Origin: Antedon mediterranea
Lineage: Eukaryota; Echinodermata; Crinoidea; Comatulida; Antedonidae
Direction: 5' to 3'
Assembly (NCBI RefSeq): GCF_964355755.1
Contig: NC_092675.1
Coordinates: forward strand, 20,474,912 to 20,538,911
DNA: 64,000 nt
The first letter of the stretch is position 1. Every line of letters begins with the position of its first letter. The translations under genes were made by a program, and so were the position numbers. Below, one piece after another: positions 37,655-49,106 of this stretch. The notes beneath the pieces are model-generated. The model had not been told where the DNA came from, made no database searches, and was given only the letters and a program-made list of their open reading frames with translations.

Positions 37655-39440
37655 GTTGTCAATTTTACCTGGAGTTGGTCCTAGACTTTGTAAGCTGTGT
37701 TGGATTTTGTTGTCAGTTTTACCTGGAGTTGGTCCTAGACTTTGTAAGCTGTGTTGGATTTTGTTGTCAATTTTACCTGGAGTTGGTCCTAGACTTTGTA
37801 AGCTGTGTTGGATTTTGTTGTCAGTTTTACCTGGAGTTGGTCCTAGACTTTGTAAGCTGTGTTGGATTTTGTTGTCAATTTTACCTGGAGTTGGTCCTAG
37901 ACTTTGTAAGCTGTGTTGGATTTTGTTGTCAGTTTTACCTGGAGTTGGTCCTAGACTTTGTAAGCTGTGTTGGATTTTGTTGTCAGTTTTACCTGGAGTT
38001 GGTCCTAGACTTTGTAAGCTGTGTTGGATTTTGTTGTCAGTTTTACCTGGAGTTGGTCCTAGACTTTGTAAGCTGTGTTGGATTTTTTTGTCAGTTTTAC
38101 CTGGAGTTGGTCCTAGACTTTGTAAGCTGTGTTGGATTTTTTTGTCAGTTTTACCTGGAGTTGGTCCTAGACTTTGTAAGCTGTGTTGGATTTTTTTGTC
38201 AGTTTTACCTGGAGTTGGTCCTAGACTTTGTAAGCTGTGTTGGATTTTGTTGTCAGTTTTACCTGGAGTTGGTCCTAGACTTTGTAAGCTGTGTTGGATT
38301 TTTTTGTCAGTTTTACCTGGAGTTGGTCCTAGACTTTGTAAGCTGTGTTGGATTTTGTTGTCAGTTTTACCTGGAGTTGGTCCTAGACTTTGTAAGCTGT
38401 GTTGGATTTTGTTGTCAGTTTTACCTGGAGTTGGTCCTAGACTTTGTAAGCTGTGTTGGATTTTGTTGTCAGTTTTACCTGGAGTTGGTCCTAGACTTTG
38501 TAAGCTGTGTTGGATTTTGTTGTCAGTTTTACCTGGAGTTGGTCCTAGACTTTGTAAGCTGTGTTGGATTTTGTTGTCAGTTTTACCTGGAGTTGGTCCT
38601 AGACTTTGTAAGCTGTGTTGGATTTTTTTGTCAGTTTTACCTGGAGTTGGTCCTAGACTTTGTAAGCTGTGTTGGATTTTTTTGTCAGTTTTACCTGGAG
38701 TTGGTCCTAGACTTTGTAAGCTGTGTTGGATTTTTTTGTCAGTTTTACCTGGAGTTGGTCCTAGACTTTGTAAGCTGTGTTGGATTTTGTTGTCAGTTTT
38801 ACCTGGAGTTGGTCCTAGACTTTGTAAGCTGTGTTAGATTTTTTTGTCAGTTTTACCTGGAGTTGGTCCTAGACTTTGTAAGCTGTGTTGGATTTTGTTG
38901 TCAGTTTTACCTGGAGTTGGTCCTAGACTTTGTAAGCTGTGTTGGATTTTTTTGTCAGTTTTACCTGGAGTTGGTCCTAGACTTTGTAAGCTGTGTTGGA
39001 TTTTGTTGTCAGTTTTACCTGGAGTTGGTCCTAGACTTTGTAAGCTGTGTTGGATTTTGTTGTCAGTTTTACCTGGAGTTGGTCCTAGACTTTGTAAGCT
39101 GTGTTGGATTTTGTTGTCAGTTTTACCTGGAGTTGGTCCTAGACTTTGTAAGCTGTGTTGGATTTTGTTGTCAGTTTTACCTGGAGTTGGTCCTAGACTT
39201 TGTAAGCTGTGTTGGATTTTGTTGTCAGTTTTACCTGGAGTTGGTCCTAGACTTTGTAAGCTGTGTTGGATTTTGTTGTCAGTTTTACCTGGAGTTGGAC
39301 CTAGACTTTGTAAGCTGTGTTGGATTTTGTTGTCAGTTTTACCTGGAGTTGGTCCTAGACTTTGTAAGCTGTGTTGGATTTTGTTGTCAGTTTTACCTGG
39401 AGTTGGTCCTAGAATTTGTAAGCTGTGTTGGATTTGTTTG
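37655..39440. repeat. Minisatellite, about 33 copies of a 54-bp unit
   Basis: The unit is TTTTACCTGGAGTTGGTCCT, AGACTTTGTAAGCTGTGTTG, GATTTTGTTGTCAG. Copies are almost identical; variants alternate GATTTTGTTG with GATTTTTTTG, and units 1, 3 and 5 have TCAA for TCAG. The 54-bp period keeps plus-strand frames open for up to 620 codons, but these frames are an artefact. Each unit contains a polypyrimidine-CAG and a GTAAG 27 bases apart, resembling a tiny exon. The array ends about 320 bp before the GPCR coding exon. Confidence 0.95.
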
Positions 39441-39761
39441 CATCACTATTATTGTTTACATTAGGCCTAAAGAAATTTATTGTAGTTTTTTTGTTTTGTT
39501 GTGTTTTATTCATTTACTGAAAAGTTATTGTTTTTAAATTGCAAGTATTATTTTCTGTTGGCACTTTCAGCATAAGCTTTACTTTTTTAGACCGGTGCTC
39601 TCCTCCTCCATGTTGTATATTGTAAGATATGTATTTTGTTTATGAATGATGGAAATAAATGTTATTTTGATTGAATGTTTTGTTATTTTGACAAATACAA
39701 TGATTCTAATTGATTGATTAGTTGATTTAAAAAGAGAACTACAATTTGTTTTTTTTTATAG

Positions 39762-40871
39762 ATGGAGACTACATTCTGGAATTCATCAGGATACGGAGCA
39801 AATGATGTTCTAACTACCGAGGCAACAACAGTGTGTGAAACGGTTTATCACGACCAACTAAATTATTACATGTATTCAAGTCTGGACCGCTGGTTTCTAT
39901 TTTGTTTCTTGCCAACAGTCGTCGCCATTGGTATAATTGGTAATATCATTATAATTACTCTTATCACAAAAGACAAAACTCTCCGCACATCCCCAAACAT
40001 GTATCTACTAGCTCTAGCCGTATCGGACATTATTTATCTCTTGTCGGAAAATCTACGAGGCTGGGTCCAGTATGCCACTAGCCCTGTTCAAGCCGATTCA
40101 TCGGGTATACCTTTTGGTGTACTCAAATTGTTCTTGTTTACACGTAGCTCGAGTATTTTAGCATCGTGTTTTATCATAATAGCTGTAAGCTTTGATCGTT
40201 ATTTTTGCATTTGCAAGCCCATGAGATCTTTGACATCCACAAAGAAAACAGCAATTAAGGTATGCATCGCTATATGGCTGCTGACGTCTTTATACAGTAG
40301 TCGTATGTTCTTTACTGCTCATCTGGAGAAAAAGTGCATAATATGGCCCGAAAGCGATGGCATAGACTTTCCGGAATATGTAATGTATCTGTATTCATGT
40401 GATCCAACAAGAGGATCATGCGTGACATTGTTTGTAACTGAGCAGCTACTGGTTCTTATAGTTATTCCAATATCAATCACTCTACACATACTTATGATCA
40501 TGGAACTGCGACGTGTTGGCCAAGATCACATCTCAGAAGATTCCGCACGCGCAGCGCACGAAGCAAAAGCCCGTATGATAAAGATCTTGATGACAATCGT
40601 GGTGATATATGCGTTCTGTATGGCACCATATCGGCTGTTAAACCTATTTCAACATTTTCTAGATCTAAAATTGCCAAGTAATTTTTGGATTATATATTAT
40701 ATCAATCGAATTCTAGCCAGTTTAAACAGTTCTGTAAACCCGATTGTTTATGGATTAATAAGCAAGAAGTTTAGACACGCAATAAAGAATATCTGCTTCC
40801 CACCGCAAAGTTTGGTGGCAACAAGATCTAAAAGACGGTCACACAATGCAACGGTTTGCAGCAAGATTTAA
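39762..40871 (+). CDS. Class A (rhodopsin-type) GPCR, probable peptide receptor
   Basis: A single coding exon of 369 residues immediately after an acceptor (TTTTTTTTATAG), so at least one 5' non-coding exon lies upstream. Seven hydrophobic helices are visible, with class A landmarks N61 in GNIIII, LALAVSD (D89), DRY at 145-147, W172, P236 in VIPIS, P289 in FCMAPY and NPIVY at 326-330. NSS at 7-9 is a possible glycosylation site. The N-terminus is short and the tail is basic. The usual disulfide Cys at the top of helix 3 (about residue 121) is Leu here. Overall pattern is closest to short-tailed neuropeptide receptors (galanin, TRH, FMRFamide type), but no subfamily or ligand can be named. AATAAT/ATAAAA occurs just after the stop. 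Confidence 0.88.
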   Translation: METTFWNSSGYGANDVLTTEATTVCETVYHDQLNYYMYSSLDRWFLFCFLPTVVAIGIIGNIIIITLITKDKTLRTSPNMYLLALAVSDIIYLLSENLRGWVQYATSPVQADSSGIPFGVLKLFLFTRSSSILASCFIIIAVSFDRYFCICKPMRSLTSTKKTAIKVCIAIWLLTSLYSSRMFFTAHLEKKCIIWPESDGIDFPEYVMYLYSCDPTRGSCVTLFVTEQLLVLIVIPISITLHILMIMELRRVGQDHISEDSARAAHEAKARMIKILMTIVVIYAFCMAPYRLLNLFQHFLDLKLPSNFWIIYYINRILASLNSSVNPIVYGLISKKFRHAIKNICFPPQSLVATRSKRRSHNATVCSKI

Positions 40872-41270
40872 ATAATAAAAAGTCGTCCAGAATTGAGATC
40901 CCTGGTCCGGATTGCGTCCAGTTGGTTTTGCGTGATCATCATGTGTGGTAAAGATCTGTTAGAATAGTTTTCAAATTGTAAAGAAAACAACATTTTTTAT
41001 TTTTTAGTATTTAGAGGTACAGCATTATACTTTTTAAGTTACGTTTCTTATTAATTTCAAAATAATTTTCGGGAAAAACAAGAGGATGTAAAGTTCAGTT
41101 TTTCTTCTATTACTGTACGGTACTTTCACCATTTAGTTGTGTAGTATGATTTATAATTGTTATATACTGTATACGTGTTGCATTCTGGACATTAAACTCT
41201 TACCATCATTCAATGTTTATAATTTATATGTCTTCCATGTGATTTATTTTAAATTTACTGTCACTTATCT

Positions 41271-41330
41271 TAAGCTCTGTCTACACTACGTTGACATAAA
41301 AGTGTGATGTGCCCAAATATGGTACTGATA

Positions 41331-41365
<35 letters not shown>

Positions 41366-41742
41366 ACATTAGGCCGGCAATGAACATTAATTCGAAACCG
41401 CCCGGTGATATACTGAAATTTAATTAATTAATTTGAAACGATAAAGATGAGGAAATCTGTGAGAATGAGAAAAAGTCGCCCCAACCGAGACTCGAACTCG
41501 GACCGCCTGCTTGATATGCAGATGTCCTAACCATTAGACCACGGTATTGTTCAAACTCGATTGGATAGCGACTCTTTAACATTCTCGGCGTGGTACGGCG
41601 GAACAGCACTAGTCCTCAGTTGTACGCACGCGCACCAGAGATCAAATTGATACGCCCTCATCTTTCAGTATTTTTATTCACGAGGCTGGATCTCCGAAGA
41701 GATATATATATTTGTCAGTTTAAGAGTGTAGACAGGGCTTTA
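41271..41742. mobile_element. TAC-family MITE interrupted by a SINE
   Basis: The left arm TTAAGCTCTGTCTACACTAC and GTGATGTGCCCAAATATGGT is followed by a TA microsatellite and the SINE. The right arm TTGTCAGTTTAAGAGTGTAG and ACAGGGCTTTAG resumes at about 41713. The two arms together make one element of the usual structure. Confidence 0.75.
41440..41680 (-). mobile_element. tRNA-related SINE (family A)
   Basis: On the minus strand, an A-box-like TGGTCTAATGGTTAGGACAT and a B-box-like GAGTTCGAGTCTC frame a 15-bp hairpin CTGCATATCAAGCAG, giving a recognisable tRNA fold. It is flanked by GGGGCGACTTTTTCTC and, upstream of the head, by about 110 bp of additional sequence also present in the copy at 29128-29300. 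The tRNA part is too altered to be a working gene. Confidence 0.75.
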
Positions 41743-42855
41743 GAATACATCAAACTATATTTGGATTCGATATAATTCTGCAATGGGAAACAGGGGCGGA
41801 CCCAGGCAACACCCTTAATTTCAAAATAAATGTTTTTTTTCTGCCACTAAATTAAAATGTTGATCCTATTTCATTGTATACTGTAATCAGTCATCGTGGA
41901 AGATTCTGTATTCATGATACTGCGAATCGCTCTACTAACACTACAGACGACTTACAAGTTCTGCAAATGAATAATAAGACACTAGGTGTTAAATATATAT
42001 TGTAATGAATGAAATGATTTACAAATTATAAGCATGCGTTTCATTTTATTTTAAAGAAAGTCTTGTAATTTATTTATAAAATTGATTTATTTGTAACAGC
42101 AGCAAAATAATTAATAATAGAGTAAGAGCATTTTTTAAACAAGCATGGCTATTGCTTTCCCCAGGTACATACATTTTTTGTCTATCTTATTCTTCTTTCT
42201 TTCCCGGAATTTTATTGGCAACGTATCTCTAATTCTGGTCAACATATGATTGTATAACTTTGTCATAAGATTGACCTGTAGCTGTAGATGTGCAAGAAAC
42301 TTCGTTATATGACGTTGATTTATACCATTTGCGCGCGTTTTAGTTGAAAAAGTTAGAAATATTGTCAAAATAATGCCAATTTTGAATCTATTATAGCTCC
42401 TCAGTTTTCTGGAAGCATGTCATAGGATGGCATAATAATTGTCGACGTTTATAATAGTTTAACGTATGTGCATGTTGCATTTCCGCGGATAACCCGAACT
42501 CGTCAAAGTGACGAGTTTAAATCTAGTTATTGTTATTATTTAAAATATTAAACTACTACTATAAACGGTAGATCTTTGTAGTAATGATAGTGTTAAATTA
42601 ACAAGTTATAGGCCTAGGTTATTCATAGAAATACATTGTACTAATATTAATAAAAACTAATATTTCATTTTAATAGTAAGTTAATCTATTATAATAGTTG
42701 AGACGATTTTGAAATTATAACACTTCTAGATGGTCGATTGGTTGGTTGGAAACTGAGGTACTAGCCTATTAAAGGGTGACATTTTCACCATAGGCCTATT
42801 TTGAGTAAAAGCGTCACAACATAGCGCTTCGCGCAAGACGTGATCGTTTGTGCAC

Positions 42856-43035
42856 ATGGCGGAAAAAGGTGCTTGTCCAGGGCCGTCGACAGGACCTGTG
42901 GCGAAGCGAACCTTGTTAAATGACGCCCAAGATGCCCGGAAATGGTACCGTACTCTCGCGCACATAAAATTCATGATAAATAGCACCTCTAATTTGAAGG
43001 AAAATACACTCTCAAATGTAGCATGCTACCAATGA
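42856..43035 (+). CDS. Possible small exon/ORF with good start context (copy 1)
   Basis: GCACATGGCGG gives a strong start context in a locally CpG-rich patch. The frame encodes MAEKGACPGPSTGPVAKR, then a basic/aromatic stretch DARKWYRTLAHIKF, and closes after 59 residues. No family recognised. It could be the first exon of a lost gene or chance. Confidence 0.2.
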   Translation: MAEKGACPGPSTGPVAKRTLLNDAQDARKWYRTLAHIKFMINSTSNLKENTLSNVACYQ

Positions 43036-43394
43036 GCAAAACGATCATACCTTTTCCCTCTAATCACGTGACTAATTACAGAATGATATATAACATTTTG
43101 TTGCCGATTTCATTCACTTCAGTATTTAACAATTGCGTTGCGGTCAGTTCAATGCGAACGTACATTTAGGGGAAGCCCCGAAAAAAGAGCAAATTTTAAT
43201 GCTTTTTATAGCTCAATATTTATTTACATCAATTTGTAGAAGAAATTAAATATATAGAAAAAAATCGATTGCTATAATGTATATACTACATCACACAGTT
43301 ACCAGTTAGTGTACTATATTATTATTAACATATTTATTTATTTATTCTCATATTAGGCAAATTGCCAAGGATAACCAAAAGTGAATTTATTCAC

Positions 43395-43620
43395 TATCCT
43401 TCTCAAAGGTGGCAATCCCATTCACATGACAAACATATACACAAGATGCTCTAAATAAACAAAGACTTAATATTCTTTGGGAGTGGAGTTGTTAATTTTC
43501 ATGAGAAAAAAACCCTGACATATGACATGACTTGAACCCAGGAGCCTTAGATTTGTAGCCAAGCATCATAACCACAGCTCCACTTCTATCATAACCACCA
43601 AGCCACAGCTCCACTTCTAA
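43395..43620 (-). mobile_element. tRNA-derived SINE (family B), antisense, copy 1
   Basis: B-box complement GACTTGAACCCAGGAGCC, body complement AACCCTGACATATGACATG and AAGATGCTCTAAATAAAC match the families at 3949 and 13005. The head is partly duplicated (CATAACCAC ... AGCTCCACTTCT occurs twice). Confidence 0.7.
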
Positions 43621-44783
43621 AATGTCCAGGGGATTCAATCATTTTAGGCATACCAGCTAAAATACCACGATTCTATATTCTCATCTTTCATTCTGTTACA
43701 TATACACCACCTAAATAAATACATTCAAATGTTACAGATACTTAAATGTGCTATTGGTTATGTTTGCATGTAAATTTTCTGGTGCATCCAGCAAAAAGAT
43801 TTTGCTTCGGCCGATTTTCATTTAAGAAAAGAATAAAAAGTCCTCTTTGATAATATATACAGTAACTTGATGAGTTTGTAAGATAGTTCCATCAAAACGT
43901 ATTCATGAAAAGACAAGACAGATAAAATAAATGCCATATCTGTAAGCAAGGTAAGACTCAACGTTAAAGTAACAACTAGTCTGTGGTCACTTGGTATTAC
44001 CTTCTTGGGTATAGGTTCCAGTACATGAAAAGAAAAAATAATTATAAAGTGTAAACAAAATACATATTTGCATGGTTAAAATTTCACAAGCTAGACTCGA
44101 ATTTAACTGTGGCTGGTGGTTGCACCTGAAATATTACAACACCATCTTAAAATTATTGGTGATGAGTTGTTTCCCGTAGATGAAAAGAAAAAAATATATA
44201 AAGTATAAACAAAATACATAATTGTATTGTTGAAATGTCACAATCTAGACTTGAATTTAACTGTGACTGGTTGTTTTACCTGAAATATTAAAACCCCATC
44301 TTTAAATTCTTGGTTATGAATTTGCGAATTCATAAAAAGAAAAAAAGAATTTCAAAGTATAAACAAAACAAGCATTTATATATTTGTAAAACGTTTAATT
44401 TAATTTTAAAAGCTAAAATGGAATTTTCAAACATCAACCGTCAGTGGTTGTATTTACCTAAAATGTAATGTAAAACGCATAGGCTAATTCAACTAGCATT
44501 TGTAGGCTATATTTTTACTCGGGGTACCCGAGTCTAGTACTTACTCATTTTCTCCTTCTCTTCCTCCATCTGGACACTATTGAGTAAAAAGTGCGATTTT
44601 TAAAGTACTACTCCTCCCTTATTCGTTATAGTATTGAGCTGGGATTTGGCATGAACATACTACAGGGACATGTCCTCAAAGCTATAGAGCCGGATTTTTA
44701 ATTTTTTGTTAATTAATTTGTTTAATTAAGAAGCCACAATGTGTGACACACACCACAGCGTTATGTAGTTATATGGTTATATG

Positions 44784-44853
44784 CGGATTCTTGGCGTAGT
44801 GGTTATCACGTTTGCTAAACACGCAGAAGGTACCTGGTTCGAGGACGAAACCT
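44784..44853 (+). pseudogene. tRNA-Val-like sequence 1, degenerate (copy 1)
   Basis: TAGTGGTTATCACGTTTGCT, an AAC anticodon in a CTAAACACGC context, and TGGTTCGAGG resemble tRNA-Val(AAC), but the acceptor arm does not pair. Confidence 0.5.
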
Positions 44854-45065
44854 TTTTTTTAAACTTTATGGTGAAAAGTACTGTATACGCAATATGATAA
44901 TTATACAGAGTATATCTTATTTTTATTATTTTTTAAAATACTTATTTTGTGTAATCGGTAATTATCACTTTTACACATGTTTATTTTGCTTTGTGCTTAT
45001 TACCATTTATTTGTAATTTAAATGGATTAAAAAACTTTCTGTAACCCACATTTTTAATGTAAGAG

Positions 45066-45135
45066 GTTTCGTAGTGTAGTGGTTGTCAAGTCTGCTTAAC
45101 ACGCAGAAGGTCCCGGTTTGAGCCCTGGCGAAACC
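45066..45135 (+). pseudogene. tRNA-Val(AAC)-like sequence 2 (copy 1)
   Basis: Acceptor GTTTCG pairs with CGAAAC, the anticodon stem TCTGC/GCAGA carries loop TTAACAC (anticodon AAC), and the A box TAGTGTAGTGGTTGTC is intact. The length is 70 nt with a mismatch in the T stem and in the D stem, so it is probably a relic, or at best a marginal gene. Confidence 0.5.
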
Positions 45136-45889
45136 TATTTTCTTTACTTTCTAACTGTATACGTCTGTATACAGCTTCTTTCGCTGTACCCCGAGTATTG
45201 CACATTCGTGCTTGTTAAAACGTGTTCAGGTTGTTCAGTTTAATTCAAACTCAAATTTATAAAAAAAATGTAATGTCTTTACCTATAATGTTGAAAAATG
45301 TTGCTTTAACATCATCATATCGACTTCTTGTTGATAAGTCTCGCCAAATAATGAAAATAAAGAATTATCATAGTTTTAAACATAATAACATTAAACAATA
45401 CAAATGTGGGTATAACTTGATAAAGGCTCTAACAATTTCGATTGCCTTAGCTAGACTACAGTAATATAACGTGATTAATGTTCATACCTAAAATGTTAAT
45501 ATAGACTTGATTATGTCGTGTCACCATCAGAAAGTATTTATAAAAAAAATAAAAATTATTACACACTTAAAAACAAATAAATGACAGTTTGGTGGATAGA
45601 GTTGTAGTTAATAATTGTGACGCTTTTTACCTAAAATGTTGACAGCTTGGTGTCGATTGTTGATGTGTTCCCCCGTCATGTGTATCAATGAAAAACAAAA
45701 TTTAAAAATAAACACTTTATTAGTTATTGATTTTAGACGTGTATTCATTGTATACAGGCCACCACACAAATAATAATGACTGTATTACACAGCTATAAAC
45801 AAATCAATTTAACGTGTTTTATATTTTTCTGAACAGAGTTTTAGATAAAAATTACGACTGCTCTTACCTTATATTATGTTGACAACATT

Positions 45890-47462
45890 AGAATATGAAG
45901 ATAAAGTGAAGTTAATGTTAATTTGTAGATAATGTGAGAATATGAAGATAATGCAAGAATGTGAAGATAATGTGAGAATGTGAAGATAATGCGAGAATGT
46001 GAAGATAATGCAAGAATGTGAAGATAATGTGAGAATGTGAAGATAATGTGAGAATGTGAAGATAATGTGAGAATGTGAAGATAATGCGAGAATGTGAAGA
46101 TAATGCAAGAATGTGAAGATAATGTGAGAATATGAAGATAATGCAAGAATGTGAAGATAATGTGAGATTGTGAAGATAATGCAAGAATGTGAAGATAATG
46201 CGAGAATGTGAAGATAATGTGAGAATGTGAAGATAAAGTGAAGTTAATGTGAAGGTAATGTGAGAATGTGAAGATAATGCAAGAATGTGAAGATAATGTG
46301 AGAATGTGAAGATAATGTGAAGGTAATGTGAGAATGTGAAGATAATGCAAGAATGTGAAGATAATGTGAGAATGTGAAGATAAAGTGAAGTTAATGTGAA
46401 GGTAATGTGAGAATGTGAAGATAATGTGAGAATGTGAAGATAATGCGAGAATGTGAAGATAATGCAAGAATGTGAAGATAATGTGAGAATGTGAAGATAA
46501 AGTGAAGTTAATGTGAAGGTAATGTGAGAATGTGAAGATAATGTGAGAATGTGAAGATAATGCAAGAATGTGAAGATAATGTGAGAATGTGAAGATAAAG
46601 TGAAGTTAATGTGAAGATAAAGTGAAGTTAATGTGAAGGTAATGTGAGAATGTGAAGATAATGCAAGAATGTGAAGATAATGTGAGAATGTGAAGATAAA
46701 GTGAAGTTAATGTGAAGGTAATGTGAGAATGTGAAGATAATGTGAGAATGTGAAGATAATGCGAGAATGTGAAGATAATGCAAGAATGTGAAGATAATGT
46801 GAGAATGTGAAGATAAAGTGAAGTTAATGTGAAGGTAATGTGAGAATGTGAAGATAATGTGAGAATGTGAAGATGTGAGAATGTAAAGGTAATGCGAGAA
46901 TGTGAAGGTAATGCAAGAATGTAAAGATAATGCGAGAATGTGAAGATAATGTGAGAATGTGAAGATAAAGTGAAGGTAATGCAAGAATGTGAAGATAATG
47001 TGAGAATGTGAAGGTAATGCAAGAATGTGAAGATAATGTGAGAATGTGAAGATAATGTGAGAATGTGAAGGTAATGCAAGAATGTGAAGATAATGTGAGA
47101 ATGTGAAGATAATGTGAGAATGTGAAGATAATGCAAGAATGTGAAGATAATGTGAGAATGTGAAGATGTGAGAATGTGAAGATAATGCAAGAATGTGAAG
47201 ATAATGCGAGAATGTGAAGATGTGAGAATGTAAAGGTAATGCAAGAATGTGAAGATAATGTGAGAATGTGAAGGTAATGCAAGAATGTGAAGGTAATGCG
47301 AGAATGTGAAAGTTATGCAAGAGTGTGAAGATAATGTGAAGGTAATGCAAGAATGTGAAGATAATGCAAGCATGTGATGATAATGTGAGAATGTGAAGAT
47401 AATGTGAGAATGGGAAGATAATGCGAATGTGAGAATTAGAAGATAATGCGAGAATGAGAAAA
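45890..47462. repeat. 19-bp satellite array (copy 1)
   Basis: Units of the type AAGATAATGTGAGAATGTG with GTGAG/GCAAG/GCGAG variants, broken at intervals by AAAGTGAAGTTAATGTGAAG modules. Because 19 is not divisible by 3, the minus-strand frames rotate through the same HYLHILTLSSHS-type peptide; these long frames are artefacts. Confidence 0.95.
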
Positions 47463-47735
47463 TATTGCCCTTGCTGAAAATCTTCTGATTGATAGTAATA
47501 TAATACACATACATAAAAAACAACTAATTATTTTAATACAAAAGTATAATTAATAATACAATTTCTTTATTTGTGTTTTAATCATCTTCACACTATTTTC
47601 TCACAACTTATGTTTTTATATTTTTGCTTTGTCTATCGTTTCCAGTAATTTGTATTTATAATAAAAACATTTACAATAACTACAATTCACAATTATAATT
47701 TTAATACATAAAATGTTTTGAATTCATTTGAGAAT

Positions 47736-47811
47736 TCATTTAAATTCTTCATCATTTATATCATAATCTTTCATTGCCTTCTCTAAGAAAAGCCATCGTC
47801 CAAGAACGCCA
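47736..47811 (-). pseudogene. TIMM29: TIMM29 3' coding fragment left by the duplication
   Basis: Encodes GVLGRWLFLEKAMKDY-DINDEEFK and the stop, identical to the end of the intact gene at 53448-53523. It is cut off at the duplication edge. No upstream part exists here, so it is non-functional. Confidence 0.9.
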
Positions 47812-48567
47812 TAATTAAATAATTAATAATAGAGTAAGAGCATTTTTTAAACAAGCATGGCTATTGCTTTCCCCAGGTACATACATTTTTTGTCTATCTT
47901 ATTCTTCTTTCTTTCCCGGAATTTTATTGGCAACGTATCTCTAATTCTGGTCAACATATGATTGTATAACTTTGTCATAAGATTGACCTGTAGCTGTAGA
48001 TGTGCAAGAAACTTCGTTATATGACGTTGATTTATACCATTTGCGCGCGTTTTAGTTGAAAAAGTTAGAAATATTGTCAAAATAATGCCAATTTTGAATC
48101 TATTATAGCTCCTCAGTTTTCTGGAAGCATGTCATAGGATGGCATAATAATTGTCGACGTTTATAATAGTTTAACGTATGTGCATGTTGCATTTCCGCGG
48201 ATAACCCGAACTCGTCAAAGTGACGAGTTTAAATCTAGTTATTGTTATTATTTAAAATATTAAACTACTACTATAAACGGTAGATCTTTGTAGTAATGAT
48301 AGTGTTAAATTAACAAGTTATAGGCCTAGGTTATTCATAGAAATACATTGTACTAATATTAATAAAAACTAATATTTCATTTTAATAGTAAGTTAATCTA
48401 TTATAATAGTTGAGACGATTTTGAAATTATAACACTTCTAGATGGTCGATTGGTTGGTTGGAAACTGAGGTACTAGCCTATTAAAGGGTGACATTTTCAC
48501 CATAGGCCTATTTTGAGTAAAAGCGTCACAACATAGCGCTTCGCGCAAGACGTGATCGTTTGTGCAC

Positions 48568-48747
48568 ATGGCGGAAAAAGGTGCTTGTCCAGGGCCGTCG
48601 ACAGGACCTGTGGCGAAGCGAACCTTGTTAAATGACGCCCAAGATGCCCGGAAATGGTACCGTACTCTCGCGCACATAAAATTCATGATAAATAGCACCT
48701 CTAATTTGAAGGAAAATACACTCTCAAATGTAGCATGCTACCAATGA
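48568..48747 (+). CDS. Possible small exon/ORF with good start context (copy 2)
   Basis: Identical to 42856-43035; same reservations. Confidence 0.2.
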   Translation: MAEKGACPGPSTGPVAKRTLLNDAQDARKWYRTLAHIKFMINSTSNLKENTLSNVACYQ

Positions 48748-49106
48748 GCAAAACGATCATACCTTTTCCCTCTAATCACGTGACTAATTACAGAATGATA
48801 TATAACATTTTGTTGCCGATTTCATTCACTTCAGTATTTAACAATTGCGTTGCGGTCAGTTCAATGCGAACGTACATTTAGGGGAAGCCCCGAAAAAAGA
48901 GCAAATTTTAATGCTTTTTATAGCTCAATATTTATTTACATCAATTTGTAGAAGAAATTAAATATATAGAAAAAAATCGATTGCTATAATGTATATACTA
49001 CATCACACAGTTACCAGTTAGTGTACTATATTATTATTAACATATTTATTTATTTATTCTCATATTAGGCAAATTGCCAAGGATAACCAAAAGTGAATTT
49101 ATTCAC

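Larger units (their letters stand above)
40872..42104. other. GPCR 3' flank with nested transposons
   Basis: Contains the presumed 3' UTR, then a TAC-family MITE split by a (TA)n run (41333-41361) and a SINE (41440-41680), then AT-rich sequence up to the left edge of the tandem duplication. No coding signal. Confidence 0.5.
42105..47811. repeat. Tandem segmental duplication, copy 1 (5,707 bp)
   Basis: The whole interval recurs at an offset of exactly 5,712 bp with no difference at any place I compared. The left edge is at AAATAATTAATAATAG; the right edge is at CAAGAACGCCA, inside TIMM29 coding sequence. A 5-base TAATT separates the copies. Contents from left: AT-rich sequence, a small CpG-rich possible exon, SINE B, about 1.1 kb of unclassified sequence with repeated AAAAGAAAAAA-type modules, two tRNA-Val-like sequences, the 19-bp satellite and 75 codon-bases of TIMM29. 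Confidence 0.93.

Noticed and set aside
37655-39440. Regularly spaced array reminiscent of CRISPR
   Set aside because: Units are contiguous and identical with no unique spacers, in an animal genome. It is a minisatellite.
37653-39537. Open frames of 394, 620 and 206 codons with perfect 18-residue repeats
   Set aside because: They arise because the 54-bp minisatellite has a period divisible by three and lacks stops. There is no start context, no homologous protein, and two frames are open at once.
45066-45135. Functional tRNA-Val gene
   Set aside because: Only 70 nt, with mismatches in the D and T stems. Kept as a tRNA-like pseudogene.
45869-47523. Minus-strand open frames of 152-305 codons rich in His/Ser/Leu (and their duplicates at 51581-53235)
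   Set aside because: Three frames are open simultaneously through the 19-bp satellite and give the same peptide in rotation, so this is an artefact.
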